A stretch of DNA of 64,000 bases from Chalciporus piperatus. Taxonomy: Eukaryota; Basidiomycota; Agaricomycetes; Boletales; Boletaceae. How positions within the stretch are numbered: the stretch's first letter is position 1; every line of letters starts with the position of its first letter. The notes beneath the pieces were generated by a model. That model ran no database searches. It had not been told where the DNA came from and saw only the letters and a program-made list of their open reading frames with translations. Below are positions 46,408 through 58,197 of this stretch, in pieces. The stretch spans positions 1 to 64,000 of the forward strand of contig JBBPTG010000084.1 of assembly GCA_038093975.1 (NCBI GenBank). The letters are read 5' to 3'. Both the position numbers and the translations under genes were made by a program.

Positions 46408-47143
46408 TAAGGTAGGCCTCAAACGGATCCATCCAACCTCACGTGAGGTGACACGATTGTGACACCAGCGGGGCGTCGTTAGCGATTGCGAGGAAACACC
46501 GCGACGCATGCCGCAAAACCTTCGTATGCAAGTCAAGCGTCGAGAGCATGACCAGAGTAACGAGAATGGATTAACTGAATGCTATACAACACTTCCAAGT
46601 TGCTCCAGGTCATTGTCCATGCTCGGTGGGAGGAATCCATGCTGAAAAGTGGATCCGTTAGACCAGAGGCTGGACTGCTTAGCCACGCTACTGACATTCT
46701 CTTTCTCGGTCGCGTTTTGTGTATCCTGTAAGTTTTGGTTTTCTGTCTTCTTTTTCTTCCATGGAAGGTTTTTAATCCTGGTAATGATACCCCGCTTGTG
46801 TCCCATGCCAGTCTTGCTTTCTGAGTGCCTCGTTCGCTCTCCCTCATTACCCCAGTGCTTTGCCGCACTTGCCGTGTCGCCGCGGCGGTCTTGACTATGG
46901 TCGGAGTATTTGCTCCAGGCCAGACATAACTGAATAACCCAAAAAATAGGCCAACCATCCGTGTATCACATTCAGCCTTCCTTGTGAATCATAGAAATCT
47001 ATGTATTGGTATTCTCAAGATTTATATGATCGTAATTTCTGCCTATGTGTTGTCCCCGAATTCTTGCGCAATTTCTTTCATTTGTCACGCTCGGGCGAGC
47101 CCAATCATGTGACGTTGGATGGATCCGTTTGAGGCCTACCTTA
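46408..47143. mobile_element. possible small inverted-repeat element (MITE-like)
   Basis: The 30-base sequence at 46408-46437 recurs as a perfect reverse complement at 47114-47143 (each arm contains ggatccgtttgaggcctacc or its complement), with weaker pairing for about 10 more bases inward. The outer ends can be read as TA next to aggtaggcctc, as in Tc1/mariner-type insertions with a TA target. The 676 bases between hold no recognisable transposase. The alternative is an inverted duplication of one promoter or gene start, since both arms contain ATGGATCCGTTTGAGGCCTA in outward reading direction. Confidence 0.45.
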
Positions 47144-47271
47144 TCTACTTTGCTGCTTACATAAGGTCACAACGAGTTTATAATAGTGGGCGCTGCCGCC
47201 CACGAGGTTGTCCTGACGTTGTCCACTGACTATCCTGTCCTATATAGTAACAAAGGGAACCTACAGCCGTG

Positions 47272-48895
47272 ATGAAGTCGATTCTGGAGGAGATAGACGT
47301 CGTTATATATGGTTGTGGCACCGATATCATGTTGTCAGTTGCCGTATTGACCTTAAGCGCAGGTGAACACAGTGAAGCCGGAAAGAAAACGTTGGCCGCC
47401 ACACTGGTAAGGGCGGTCTCGATTCTCAAGCATCTTTCTTATGCAATTTTTAGCAAGGAAGAACATACATACGCCACCATGACAAGAAGGCTTTTGTTCT
47501 CAATGCGCACCTTGATAGCGACTCCGTCGCCGAATTCGTGGGTTTGGTTGTTGTCGACGCCACGACTCTCCAGTTCTCCAGACCGCTTCTCCAGCATGCA
47601 CGGTCCACGGCGCGAACAGCTGCCATCGCTCTAACTAAGACGGATCTTATACCCCGCGATTTCTCGCGAAGTCATCTTACGCTCCTCAGGCAGGGCCCTT
47701 TTTTCGCTGCGACTTACGACGCAGTGTCCTTCGCTATTAGCGCTACGACCGGTGAGGGTCTAGAAGATTTAATCTCATGGATAGGTGCGTATAGTGAACA
47801 TTGATACATTGCGTTTCTGATACATTTGCCGTTACAGCAAATGCATTTTCTCCCGGGCCTGTGGCTGTAACACGTTCAGAAACCCCGCAGTCCCTGTGGC
47901 AAATTTTCTCCTGCTCTCTCTTGGACAAAATCGCGGCATTCTTTGCGTTGCCAAATCGAAGACTGTTTCGAGATGTGCGTGTTAGAGCTCACTGAGGGAT
48001 CTACTGTAGCTGACTCCGTTCGTCCTAGGTTGATAAAGAAATCTCAGAAATTGGCAATTGTGCGGATCCTTGCTATCGACCGAAAGGCAATCTTGCGGCA
48101 GAGTGGGGTGCGAACCTCAAGCACCGTTTCCGTGCTCCCGAGTCAGCCGACATCCCGATACATCGCGTAACGTCGTCTTTGATCTTGAAGGAACGCTATG
48201 CCTGTGGTCCTTCTGAGCGTGCGAGCATGGAATATGTTTTGCAACACACCACCATACCCATACCGCGCGTGCACTGCCCGGACCTACCTCACCTTGTGAT
48301 GGACTACATCGAGGGTGACATGCTTTTTGAATGCTGGGATCGGCTCTCTTTTTTTTTCCAGTTCCGCATTGCATGTACACTGCGGTTGTACGTCAGGCAG
48401 CTGCAGAACTTGAAGCATCAGCATGTTGGTACCCTGCAGAGTGGGTATGTGGGTGGGGCATTCTTTGACGAGAGTCTGTACGGTCCTTTTAACTCCATTC
48501 GACGTTTCCGTCAATTCTGTGAATTGGTGGTCTTCGAGGGATGGCAAGCAGCTGTATGCGGTGCCCGGTACCTTGGAGAGCCAGCGCCTGCCATGCCACG
48601 TCCGCCCAATGACTGGACACCCACCTTCACACACGGTGATCTCCATCTGGGCAACATTTTGCTTGGTGGAGACGGCACGCTTTGGGTCATTGACTGGGGA
48701 CAGGCGGGCTTCTACCCATCGTACATGGAAACACTCGTCTTGGGCCAGAATAACGAGTTTGTGCTTCGAGATGGCACTCCGTCATCGTGGAAACGTTACC
48801 GGCAATTCATTGCAGGGAGTACTACGAAGGAGGTAGAGGATTTCTGGCGATATTTTCATGGGGCTATTCATCGTTTTCCTGGTAAGGACAGATAG
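47272..48895 (+). CDS. predicted fusion: GTPase-like domain plus APH-like kinase
   Basis: Five exons join in frame with GT-AG introns (47272-47311, 47363-47406, 47454-47784, 47838-47974, 48029-48895) to 472 residues. Residues 1-138 look like a translation-factor-type GTPase: a degenerate P-loop (GEHSEAGKKTLAATL), VVVDATTLQF, guanine-specificity motif ALTKTDL and SATTGEGLEDLISWI. The rest is a fungal APH-like kinase: FFALPNRRLFRD, LVMDYIEGDMLFECWDRLS, catalytic FTHGDLHLGNILLGGDGTLW and VIDWGQAGFYPSYME. The P-loop lacks its first Gly and the usual Ser/Thr after GK, so GTP binding is doubtful. Two adjacent genes misjoined at the intron 47785-47837 is the alternative. A longer C-terminal splice is possible after 48880. 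Confidence 0.65.
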
Positions 48896-50653
48896 CGATC
48901 ACTAGTACACACCTACTACAAATACAGCGACATGATCGTCGAAATTCTTACTGGAAAGCAAGAGATGACTCCAGACGACAGGAAGCTGTTTCCATTGCAT
49001 CAAGAGTTTGTGAATAGCCAGGTCCCCGCTCGGTGCCACCCTTTATCAAGACAGAGAGCCACAGGGATTGGAAAAAAGCAAACAATTCATAAACATACAC
49101 TCTTGGAGACAAATACTATACACAAGGCCCTCCGGGCATCCCTGGACCCCATCTGATACCCACACAACCCCTCGCGCACCACGCGGACATCGGGTTGATT
49201 GAATACAACAAGAGTACTGTGCGGAGAGAAAAAAGAAGAAGAAAACTCTGGGACGATCAGGAACCCCAAAACATCTGGAAAAAGCTAAGGTTGCAACATC
49301 TGAGGTATCCTAAGAATCCTATCAACCCTGCGAATAAAAGAGGAAGGCTGCAAGACCGCGTCATTCCCACGAATTAATGGTCTGCAAACCATGTCCCTAC
49401 TTACTTACGGTCCAGGAAGAAGCAAGTACAGACATTTGACAAGGGAAGGTACGTTCTAGGTAGACAAGTCCTTTTGTGCACTGCGGGTATTTCGAAGTCG
49501 ACTATAGTACATAGCCTTAGCAGCACTGTTTGCGGTATCGTCCACCCCAACGCTGACTTCTCCTGTTTCCTCCGAGTACTCAGGACCGGTGTGTATCTGC
49601 GACGACGACGCGGACTGAGAAAGAAGATTGGAATCATCGACGCCCAACTGGAGAGATGCGTGTCCAAGACTGTTGACGCAGAGTGGTGGTCCACAATGTC
49701 GGTCCAAAATCACCGTAGTCCGTGGGGAGGCTGTGATCGCGCAACAATACCGTGAACTTCGAAGTACTAAGCCTTCTTGAACTCAGACCAATTACTACAC
49801 CAACTATCTTACAGTCAAGGTAACTCCGAGTCAACGAGCCTCAGTACGTCGATATTTACTGCCATGATCTTTGACCTCCAAGGCACTAACCTGGCTTTTC
49901 ACGCTCATATTGGCCCGGGGTGTAAAGATGAACCCTATAGGTACAGCCGGGGTTTATGTAACGGGGTAAGCATGGTTGCCGTGGAAGGAAGGCAAACATT
50001 CCCCGATCCGTCGCCTGTGACGATCCTGGGAGGTACGACATTGTTGTCTTTTCGACGAGATTGATGGATTGAAATTGCTAACCGGCGCTGCGGTCACGGT
50101 GGCCCTTGACCGTTTCATCTCATCATACAATGTCAGACAGTACCGCCGACACTGCCCTTATGAGTGAGCTATCACCGGCTAAATATCAATCACCGGCTTC
50201 ATTACACTGCGGTCTGACGGTTCGTCACGGTCTTTCCAATAGTTTATCCTGAAACACTCGTTGTCGTCCACCTCCATTATGGGCGACACTGGATGGTATA
50301 GGTGTTAGCCTGGTCCACACAGCATTTCTGGGCGGAATCCGGGAGAAAGGTTTGGCCGACATGTACCTCACCGACGGGACGCGGCCCCGCGAGCCCTTCA
50401 CGCATACTCATCCTTTCGGGAAGAGCATACCACATCCTTGTTACATTACTATGGGCCTTGTATGGGCCTTGTCCACCCTAAGGCCAGTCACGACCGTCGG
50501 TCGAGCCACCCCGTTGCATTACGAAGTATGTGTGCCCGCGTCTTTCTAATGTGCATATTTACCTTCATAATCATGGTCGCACAGCCAATGCTTGGAGGTA
50601 TAAAGTGCAGGGGATATCCTCTGTCCCATTAACTCAATATCCTTTTACGAAAC
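48896..50653. other. gene-poor stretch
   Basis: About 1.75 kb without a supportable gene. The largest frames (49401-49713 minus, 85-97 residues; 49474-49755 plus) overlap each other in opposite directions and show no family resemblance or good exon joins. Confidence 0.5.
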
Positions 50654-51200
50654 ATGCAACTCCTCGGAACCGCTCTTTCTGCTGCACTTTTGGTGTCCTC
50701 GGCACTTGCTCAAGGAATTACCATCACCTCGCCAGCACCTGGCACAATTCTGACTCCCGGAACTAACATCACAGTGCAGATTGGGACAAACGTCAGTTTG
50801 TCTCCGTTCCTTGTTAGAACTCTGACTCAAAGCTTCGCAAACTCTAGATCTATATCCAGAACCTCGAAACGATCAGCATTGCTATCGGCCTTCAGTCCTG
50901 CCCCAACAACGGCGCTGGTTGTAGCACTGCAGACGGAGGCATCGGTACCATCTTATACACGGGCCCATTCAATCCTACATTCGGCCCGGAGTACTATAGC
51001 CTCTACCAAGATTACACTGTAACTATTCCCGCGTCCACACCTGCTGGACGCGCTAATCTCGCAGCCGTCGATTTTTACCTCGTCGGGGTAAGTGTTTATC
51101 TTGAAGAGTATGCTCCTGGGGATACGCTGACAGACGTCACTTGTAGGCTGGTCAAGCGCCTTCCATGGCTTTCACCAACGCGAGCGTGACGGTTGCTTGA
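50654..51200 (+). CDS. small secreted protein of an agaricomycete family
   Basis: Three exons (50654-50791, 50848-51087, 51147-51200) give 143 residues. A signal peptide (MQLLGTALSAALLVSSALAQ) is followed by ITITSPAPGTILTPGTNITV, ISIAIGLQSCPNNGAGCSTA and YTVTIPASTPAGRANLAAVD, the pattern of small secreted beta-rich proteins frequent in wood and litter fungi. Two Cys in the middle could pair. There is no catalytic motif. The role may be at the cell wall or extracellular; it is unknown. Confidence 0.8.
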
Positions 51201-51761
51201 ACTTTCGGTTGGAAGAGGGATTTTCCCATTGTCGTCGTGATTCAAGTTAGTTCTTCTTTCCGCGTATTCTACGGTCGATATGTACATTCGGACCCCGAGG
51301 ACTATTATCCCTAGATGCGTTCAGTTCCGAGTCATTGTGCGAAACGAGTGATGTAGAAAAGCCCGACATGCTAGTGGGTATATATGTATATAACTCGCGA
51401 ATACATCGGCCTGTACTTGATCTTACGCTCCCTAAAGAACGACGTGGAATCATCGTATCATACTTAGAACCAAAGCCGTTCCACCGGCTAATGGATATAG
51501 GGAACGCCTTGCAAGACTTAAGCTTAAACGGGCAAAGGACAGCCTGGCGAAAGCTTGCAAGCAAGGTCATAACACAAAAAGGAGCGGGCGGCAGCGCGCG
51601 GTGCAAGACGCTTTTCCGTTTAGAGGTGGGTGAGACGATCTGCAGCTTAATGTATTAGAGATAGCATATAGTGCGTGAGATGTACAAAACCGTAGTCCTA
51701 ATGAGATGTGCGTGCGGTATAACCAAGAAAAAAAAACGACCAACAAGACGACGAACCCAAA
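51201..51761. other. intergenic, no gene seen
   Basis: Lies between the secreted protein and the stop codon of the PPR gene. Frames of 119 and 107 residues on opposite strands overlap each other and resemble nothing I know. Confidence 0.5.
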
Positions 51762-53690
51762 TCACAACTCGACCTCCCTCGCACCCCTCGCACTCCGTCT
51801 CCGTCTCCGAATCCTCGACGCCGCATACGGCAATATTCCCTCCCTCAGGCTCTGCCCCACTCTCTTCGCCATCACCTTCGACCCCGTGAGGAGATCATCC
51901 GGAATCATCTCTCCCCTCGTCTCTCTCACGATCATCCCCGCCGCCCCCTTCCAGTCCCACTCCGAACCCCTATGCACCGCCTTTCTGAACAGCTCTCCAA
52001 AGAGCGCTTTTTGCAAGATACGAGCGAGAGGCGTGGGCGAGAAGAACGTCTGCTTGTCTGGCGCGAGATCGTCGCTACCCATGAGCATCTGGATGGACGG
52101 CACGTTTGAATGTCGTCTGCGTTTAGGGACTGGTACTGGGGATGGAGACAGAGGTCCGTCCAGGAGTTCGCTGTCGGAGGGACGACGGTGTTCCCCGAGG
52201 TTCAAGAGATGAGCGATGGTGTCGGGACCGATGGATGACGAGCCTGGACGATCAACGACAAATTGGTTCTCCCTGATGCGGTCAACGAGATTATCCGGGT
52301 CCGGGTCCTCGTCGGGGCGAAGGTGTGAGAAAAAGTCGACCAAACGATATGAACCTTCCAGACGAGGAATCATCGCCTCGTACTTCATCCGCTGAAGGAG
52401 GCTCACGAAGACAATGAGATACGTCTGAAGATTAGGCTGGAACCCGAACACAGAGAGTGAACGCATGAGAGTGAACGCCGCCGCATAGTCTTGAAGCTCC
52501 ATAAACGTCCGAAGTGCGAGGTGGAATGCGGAGACGGAGACGACGGTGGAATGCCCCGATGCTATCCCATCCGTTCGGTCGAGATGACACTCGACCATAT
52601 CTCGGAAAAGCCTTCGAGGTGGAATAGCATTCTTTGGACGTTTATGCCACCGTGCGCGGGAACGAGGGTTGTTCAACCGCATCGTGGCACGAAAGAACAT
52701 TTTGAAGGTGACGTCGTTTGGACTGAGCTCCTCGGATCTCTTTTCCATGAGTACGTCGTAGAGTGCGAATGCTTCTTGATACCGTTGTTGAACGAGATTG
52801 ACGCGTATGAGGGCGTTGAACACGACTACATCTGGGGGAGCGCCCGCAGATTGCATTCGATGAAGAACATCTTGAATGGCATCCGCATTGCTGGGATCGA
52901 TGTCGTTGAGAGTGTCGACGATGATCGAATAGGGAGTGACGTTTGGCTGTACACCTTCTTCCACGCAAGTAACCTCGAAGACTTTGAGCCAATCATTTGC
53001 GGCGTCTAAACGGTTGGCTCGCATATTGATGCTAGCCATTTCTCCGACGAGATCTGGACAGTCGCTGAGTCTGATGCCCCGTATTGACACGAACGCATGA
53101 GCGAGGTCATCGACGAGAGTTGCCGACGCGTTCTTGTCGTTGATCAAGTAATGAATGAGGTCCATGAACGAAGGAAGGTCGTATGTATCGTGTTTGAAAA
53201 CCTTTTTCAGCGGGTCTATGGTCTCCCTGAGCCTGGTCGACTGATGGACGATCTTGAGAGCCGTCATGCGAAGACATAGGGAATACACCGCGACGAATCC
53301 TTCTCGGGTCATACGGTCGTAGAGTAAGACAGCAACATCAAACAGATGTCTCTGCAAACAGAACCTGATCGAGCGCATGAACGCCATGGAACGATACGTG
53401 TTGTAGAATTTGGAGTCGGAGAGTCTATCCATGAAGTAGGAGGTGAGTGTATCGGCGCGAGGGGTGAGGAGAAGTCTGTCTGCGCCCAAGAGAAGATTGT
53501 TGACCTGGGCTCTGTGAATCTTCTGCACAGATGTACCCTCCCTGGATGATGTCTTGGGTGATGGCTGCTTGGAAGGACCAGCAACCGGCTGACGAGAGTG
53601 CATGAACTTGGACGATACAAGAGCGGTAAGAGGTCGGATATTTCGAATACGAGATGGATGTAAAACGCGGCGAAGGCTCGTAGGAAGCAT
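51762..53690 (-). CDS. mitochondrial pentatricopeptide repeat protein
   Basis: An uninterrupted frame of 642 residues, unusual here for its lack of introns. The N-terminus (MLPTSLRRVLHPSRIRNIRP) is basic and fits a mitochondrial presequence. The middle carries PPR-type helical pairs of about 35 residues, for example GVQPNVTPYSIIVDTLNDID, AGAPPDVVVFNALIRVNLVQ and LSPNDVTFKMFFRATMRLN. PPR proteins bind organelle RNA for stability, processing or translation. The start is 202 bases from that of thymidylate synthase on the other strand. Confidence 0.88.
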   Translation of the reverse strand: MLPTSLRRVLHPSRIRNIRPLTALVSSKFMHSRQPVAGPSKQPSPKTSSREGTSVQKIHRAQVNNLLLGADRLLLTPRADTLTSYFMDRLSDSKFYNTYRSMAFMRSIRFCLQRHLFDVAVLLYDRMTREGFVAVYSLCLRMTALKIVHQSTRLRETIDPLKKVFKHDTYDLPSFMDLIHYLINDKNASATLVDDLAHAFVSIRGIRLSDCPDLVGEMASINMRANRLDAANDWLKVFEVTCVEEGVQPNVTPYSIIVDTLNDIDPSNADAIQDVLHRMQSAGAPPDVVVFNALIRVNLVQQRYQEAFALYDVLMEKRSEELSPNDVTFKMFFRATMRLNNPRSRARWHKRPKNAIPPRRLFRDMVECHLDRTDGIASGHSTVVSVSAFHLALRTFMELQDYAAAFTLMRSLSVFGFQPNLQTYLIVFVSLLQRMKYEAMIPRLEGSYRLVDFFSHLRPDEDPDPDNLVDRIRENQFVVDRPGSSSIGPDTIAHLLNLGEHRRPSDSELLDGPLSPSPVPVPKRRRHSNVPSIQMLMGSDDLAPDKQTFFSPTPLARILQKALFGELFRKAVHRGSEWDWKGAAGMIVRETRGEMIPDDLLTGSKVMAKRVGQSLREGILPYAASRIRRRRRSARGAREVEL

Positions 53691-53892
53691 CAGAGGTCGT
53701 CCACCGAGTCGTCCTTTGGTGGAGGAGGAGGTTAGACTACACTCCTTGCTAGTAATTTGCTACACTCGAGCAAAATGATTAGCCCCTCCCAAGTATGTGA
53801 CATCGATCACGTGCTTCGCAAGCGCTTGTGACAACTCGCGTTCCGGTTCGCGTGATCTCCCTTGCATTCGACCACAATCCTCCACCTCCACC

Positions 53893-54875
53893 ATGGCCAG
53901 TGCAGTCACCACCCACGAAGAGCACCAATACCTCAACCTCGTCAAACGCGTCATCACCGAAGGCGAATCCCGCGCTGACAGAACCGGCACCGGCACCTTG
54001 TCCATCTTCGCTCCCCCATCCCTCCGCTTCTCCCTCCACGCCGCCACTCTCCCCCTCCTCACCACAAAACGCACCTACCTCAAAGGCATCATCGAAGAAC
54101 TCCTCTGGTTTATCAGCGGAAAAACAGACGCGACCCTTCTCTCCTTGCGCGGGGTCAAGATCTGGGACGGAAACGGCTCCAAGGCGTTCCTCGAGCAGCG
54201 CGGGCTGGGACATCGGCGCGAGGGCGATCTGGGACCCGTGTATGGGTTTCAGTGGAGACATTTTGGAGCGGCGTATGTGGATTGCGATACGGATTATAAG
54301 GGGCAGGGCGTCGATCAGTTGCAGGAATGCATTGATAAGATCAGGAACAATCCTACCGATCGACGCATCATTCTCAGTGCTTGGAATCCGGCTGGTGAGT
54401 TGAATCGTCGGGTATGAGCGTTTCTGAGAGTTTGATCACGACCATGGCTCTGTCCCCCCTCCCCTTAGCGATCCCGCAGATGGCACTACCACCGTGTCAT
54501 ATGATGTGCCAATTCAATGTCCACATCTCATCCACTCCCGGTACCAAAAATGGTCTTTCTTGCCTGATGTACCAGCGTTCGGCCGACCTCGGTCTCGGTA
54601 TCCCCTTCAACATCGCTTCTTATGCCCTCCTCACCCACATGGTCGCACATGTCACCAACACCGAACCTCGCGAGCTTATCATTCAGCTCGGGGACGCACA
54701 CGTTTACAAGGACCATGTAGAAGCACTTCAGACGCAGCTTAAGCGAGAACCAAAACCCTTCCCGAAGATCCGTTTCAAGAAACAAATCGATAATATTGAC
54801 AATTTCGAGTATACCGATATTAAAGTAGAAGGGTATGATCCTCACCCGACGATACCGATGAAGATGAGCGTGTAG
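53893..54875 (+). CDS. TMP1: thymidylate synthase
   Basis: Two exons (53893-54394, 54469-54875) give 302 residues. The enzyme methylates dUMP to dTMP with methylenetetrahydrofolate. Motifs: [20 protein letters not shown] (phosphate-binding Arg), [30 protein letters not shown], the nucleophile Cys in [31 protein letters not shown] and [19 protein letters not shown]. Length and start agree with fungal homologues. It converges with the HD phosphohydrolase gene, 131 bases apart. Confidence 0.97.
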
Positions 54876-55006
54876 AGATGTGTATGCATGTATGTACTGA
54901 TCGATACCTAATAGACCTTGTTGTACACTGGAAATCCGACCACGTTCTAGCAAAGGGTAAGCAATAGATGAGAAGAAGGACAGTGACAGCCATGCAAACT
55001 TCGAGC

Positions 55007-57292
55007 TCAGGATGCATCTGCACCTTTCTCGGAAAGGCGCATACTCTTTTTCGGACGTTCATTGTCCAGGCTATCGCTGACATCCCTCCCCCTCTTACTT
55101 TTCGGTTTCCTCGTCGGCGACTCGCCCCTAAAGTTGGCCGGTACCTTGGTAAACTGGTTCTCCGAAAAGCTAGGCGTTCTTCCAAAGGACCGAGACCGAC
55201 GATCGATACCCGGAGGCGCAGAGGCGGTAAGCGACAAAGCAGAGCTGACCTTGCGCGAAAACTCGCGAGGCGTCGTTGGTGGTGGGCTACCAGGTGGAGG
55301 CGTAAAGACTTCGACCGTTTGCGGGTCGCCTTGAGTAGTCAACTTTGCCGGATCAAACTCATCGTTCTCTTCCTCGATGGCCGAGAGGTTCTTCAAGATG
55401 TGTCGGTAGGCAGCTTGAATGAGCCCGTGGAATCTGTTATCCTTGGTGAAGATCCTCATCCACACCTCCGCGAACGAAGAAGGCATCAAGAGGGAGATGT
55501 CACTGTGGTCGGCCTTGCGACATTCTGAAATACAACATCAACGTCAACTCCTTACGCCTGGCGAGCTGCTCACCCTTGGGCTTCTGTTTCGAATAGAACC
55601 TGACCTCATCGAGCGGATTCCTCTCCTTCTGTCCATAATGCAGCGTCGAACACTCGACTGCAATATGGCTCGGCTCGAGTTGCGCTACCAGCGCCTCGTC
55701 TACCCCCTCGAGCACGCCGGATTTGACCACCTCGACGATCTTCTCCGGCGTGATGCTGCCCTTGATCATATCCTTGTCCTCGTGCGAAAAGACCTTGAAA
55801 TCGACAAGTCTGTACAAGTCACGCTGGCGCATGCGCTCGATGATAGCGCGAGCGCCCTCGAGCTCCTAAAACACCCGGGTGAGGTTTGTGAATTAGACCA
55901 ACTCCGCAACCTACTTTCTCTGTCGACTCTTCAATCTTGTTCAGTAGGTAATCAGTTAGGTATACATATCGCTTTGGGTCTTCGACAAAACGAGCAATCT
56001 TCATATAGGGTTCAGCCTCGACAAGTGCGTCGATCACCATGTACTCGACGGACTTGGCTGTTAAAGATGAAACCTAACGAGCACAACACAGCGGACTAAA
56101 AACTCACTCGTTTTGTGGTTGTAAATCCGTTTGTGCAACGAGAATCTGGTATAAAACAACTCATAGATCTGATTTGCGTCTTTAATATCATAGCATATCT
56201 GGTCTTCGACGACACGTGCAGAGTGAATAAGCCTCGAGGCAACATGAGTGTTACGCCAGCCAAGGATGAACCCCATGTCATTCTCACCTCGTGATCGAGA
56301 CGTTCCCTCTATCTCCCACAGCGTGAGAGTCCCTTAAAATATAGTCGAATCTACCTCACGGTCAATGAGATGAGGCAAGCAAAACGGCACGAGGCGATTC
56401 ACTTATCGACGTCGAGGCCGTTTCGCTTATTCGCGACGATCTCAAACAGGAACGGCATCCTGCGCCCCAACCTATCGTCCAGTTTTTTAGCACCGACGTT
56501 TAGCCCATGCCGAGCGCATCACTCACTCGCAACGCTTCCATTCACCAGCGATGAGCGCCTTGACGATAGACACTTCCTCGGGTGTGATGTCCAACTGATA
56601 CGTCTCCACCATGTCATCGAACATCATCTCACTTGCTTGTTCATGCGTCCATTCCTTTCCTGGTCTGCAACGTGTTCATCACGGAAATGAAGTCCTGATT
56701 CATGTGCTGGGAACCAAGTGAGAGGACTTACAGAGCTATGGGGATGAAAACGCCATCCCAGACGTGTGACCAGGGACCGTGTCCGAGGTCATGGCAAAGA
56801 CCCGCAAGTTCGACACACTCGATATGCTGGTCCGTGATGCCAAGAGAGGGATCCTTGTCGCGAAGATGTGTCGCCATCAGTCTAGCGAGGTAGCCAACAC
56901 CTGTTTCGATTGTGGATGTTCAGATACTGCTGCTAGCAAGCACGCATATATGCGAGTAGGAACGCACCGAGGCAATGCTCAAAACGATTATGTGACGCTC
57001 CGGGAAATACATGGTAGGAGAGCCCAAGTTGCTTGATGTATCTCAGCCGCTGAAAGTGTTTGCTGGACGATATTCGGTTAGAATATCACAGACAGACGAA
57101 AGTGGATGACGACTGACGTATCGATGAATGAGCAAATCCAAGGCGAGAACGAGACTGTGTAGGATCCGCAAAAGGTCAGAATGATCGACGGATGAATATG
57201 GTCGTTGACTTGCCATAGTCGTGCACGCTGTCCTTGAATTGCCTCGTTTGTGTACTGCGAGCAGGGGCATCTGAATCTGGCTGGGAAGACAT
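55007..57292 (-). CDS. SAMHD1-like HD-domain phosphohydrolase
   Basis: Starts at 57292 ([20 protein letters not shown]). Many short exons join to [17 protein letters not shown], then [20 protein letters not shown] with [27 protein letters not shown] (the HD metal pair), [26 protein letters not shown], then [40 protein letters not shown] and a basic tail ending GADAS at 55007. SAMHD1 relatives hydrolyse dNTPs to deoxynucleosides and so set precursor pools. There is no SAM domain in front. The first intron has a GC donor (GCAAGT) and is 59 bases long. Fungal members are common and poorly studied. Confidence 0.9.
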
Positions 57293-57736
57293 GCAAGCGA
57301 TGGAGGAGGTGGGGATCGTGATGGGGGAAGGAAGAGGAAATGGACGTGGGGCAGACTCGCGTCCCCCAACTAATTTATCAAGTCGCGACCGCCAGACGAA
57401 AACGGTCCAATGACGAAATACGCTTGCGCCCACACGTGATCGGCGGAGACAACGGACACGAACACCGACAACGCGACAATGATCACCGGGACCCACAAAT
57501 ATCATTGCCGGCGAATCTTGTACCATAATCGTGACGCATTTACCGTTCACAAGGTCAGACCGAACGTATACGACGAACCCCAAACTCAAAATCTCGACAA
57601 TTCCAAAGAAAACCTAAAGGCCTAAAGGTCGGAGGTACGAACCGGCGCTATCACAGTTGAAGGCCCTGGACTCTAGTCTCTGGCTCTTGATTCTACTACC
57701 CAGGTCCCAGTTCTCGTCTGTAAGCTACACTTGTCC

Positions 57737-57851
57737 TACGTCACACCACACACACGACGTCACCACACTCACCTCGACAGGACCCTACGTCACACATGCT
57801 CTCCGGTATCAATGACGTAGGTCGTCTCGAGACACACACCCATATATATAT
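57737..57851 (+). promoter_or_regulatory. cluster of four ATF/CREB-type sites with TATA-like box
   Basis: TACGTCA at 57737-57743, GACGTCA at 57756-57762, TACGTCA at 57786-57792 and TGACGTA at 57813-57819, followed by catatatatatc at 57841-57852 and a pyrimidine-rich stretch. The palindromic GACGTC core is the binding site of bZIP proteins of the ATF/CREB type. Which transcript it drives is unclear: the HD gene starts about 450 bases to the left, on the minus strand. Confidence 0.5.
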
Positions 57852-58161
57852 CGGACTACTCGCCATCCTGTACCTTGCCTTCTTTCTTCCCCTCCTTCCT
57901 CCCACCGATAACCAGCACGCACAGCGCACCCACAAAGTACTTTAATTGGTCTCGGTTGGTCCTAGGGTATTGTAGATGGATGAAACCCATCTTCCGTATC
58001 CCAGAACCACTCTAGACCCAACGCAAGTACGTCTGTCGTCAAAACTACTGATCACATGCACACACCCCTCGTGACGAATTCGAGTGAACATTGTGAGATG
58101 TAATTGCAGTACAAGAGGATAGTACAAATTGGATTCTAACGAATTTCATGAGTCGACGAAA

Positions 58162-58197
58162 GAAGGAAAGAAAGAAAGAAAGAAAGAAAGAAAGAAA
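58162..58197 (+). repeat. (gaaa)n microsatellite
   Basis: A run of gaaa/gaag units ending in gaaaaag, in the 3' flank of the zinc-finger gene. Such tetranucleotide tracts vary in length between strains. Confidence 0.9.

Noticed and set aside
57600..57690. tRNA-like word ggtacgaacc
   Set aside because: The neighbouring bases do not form a T arm, anticodon arm or acceptor stem on either strand.
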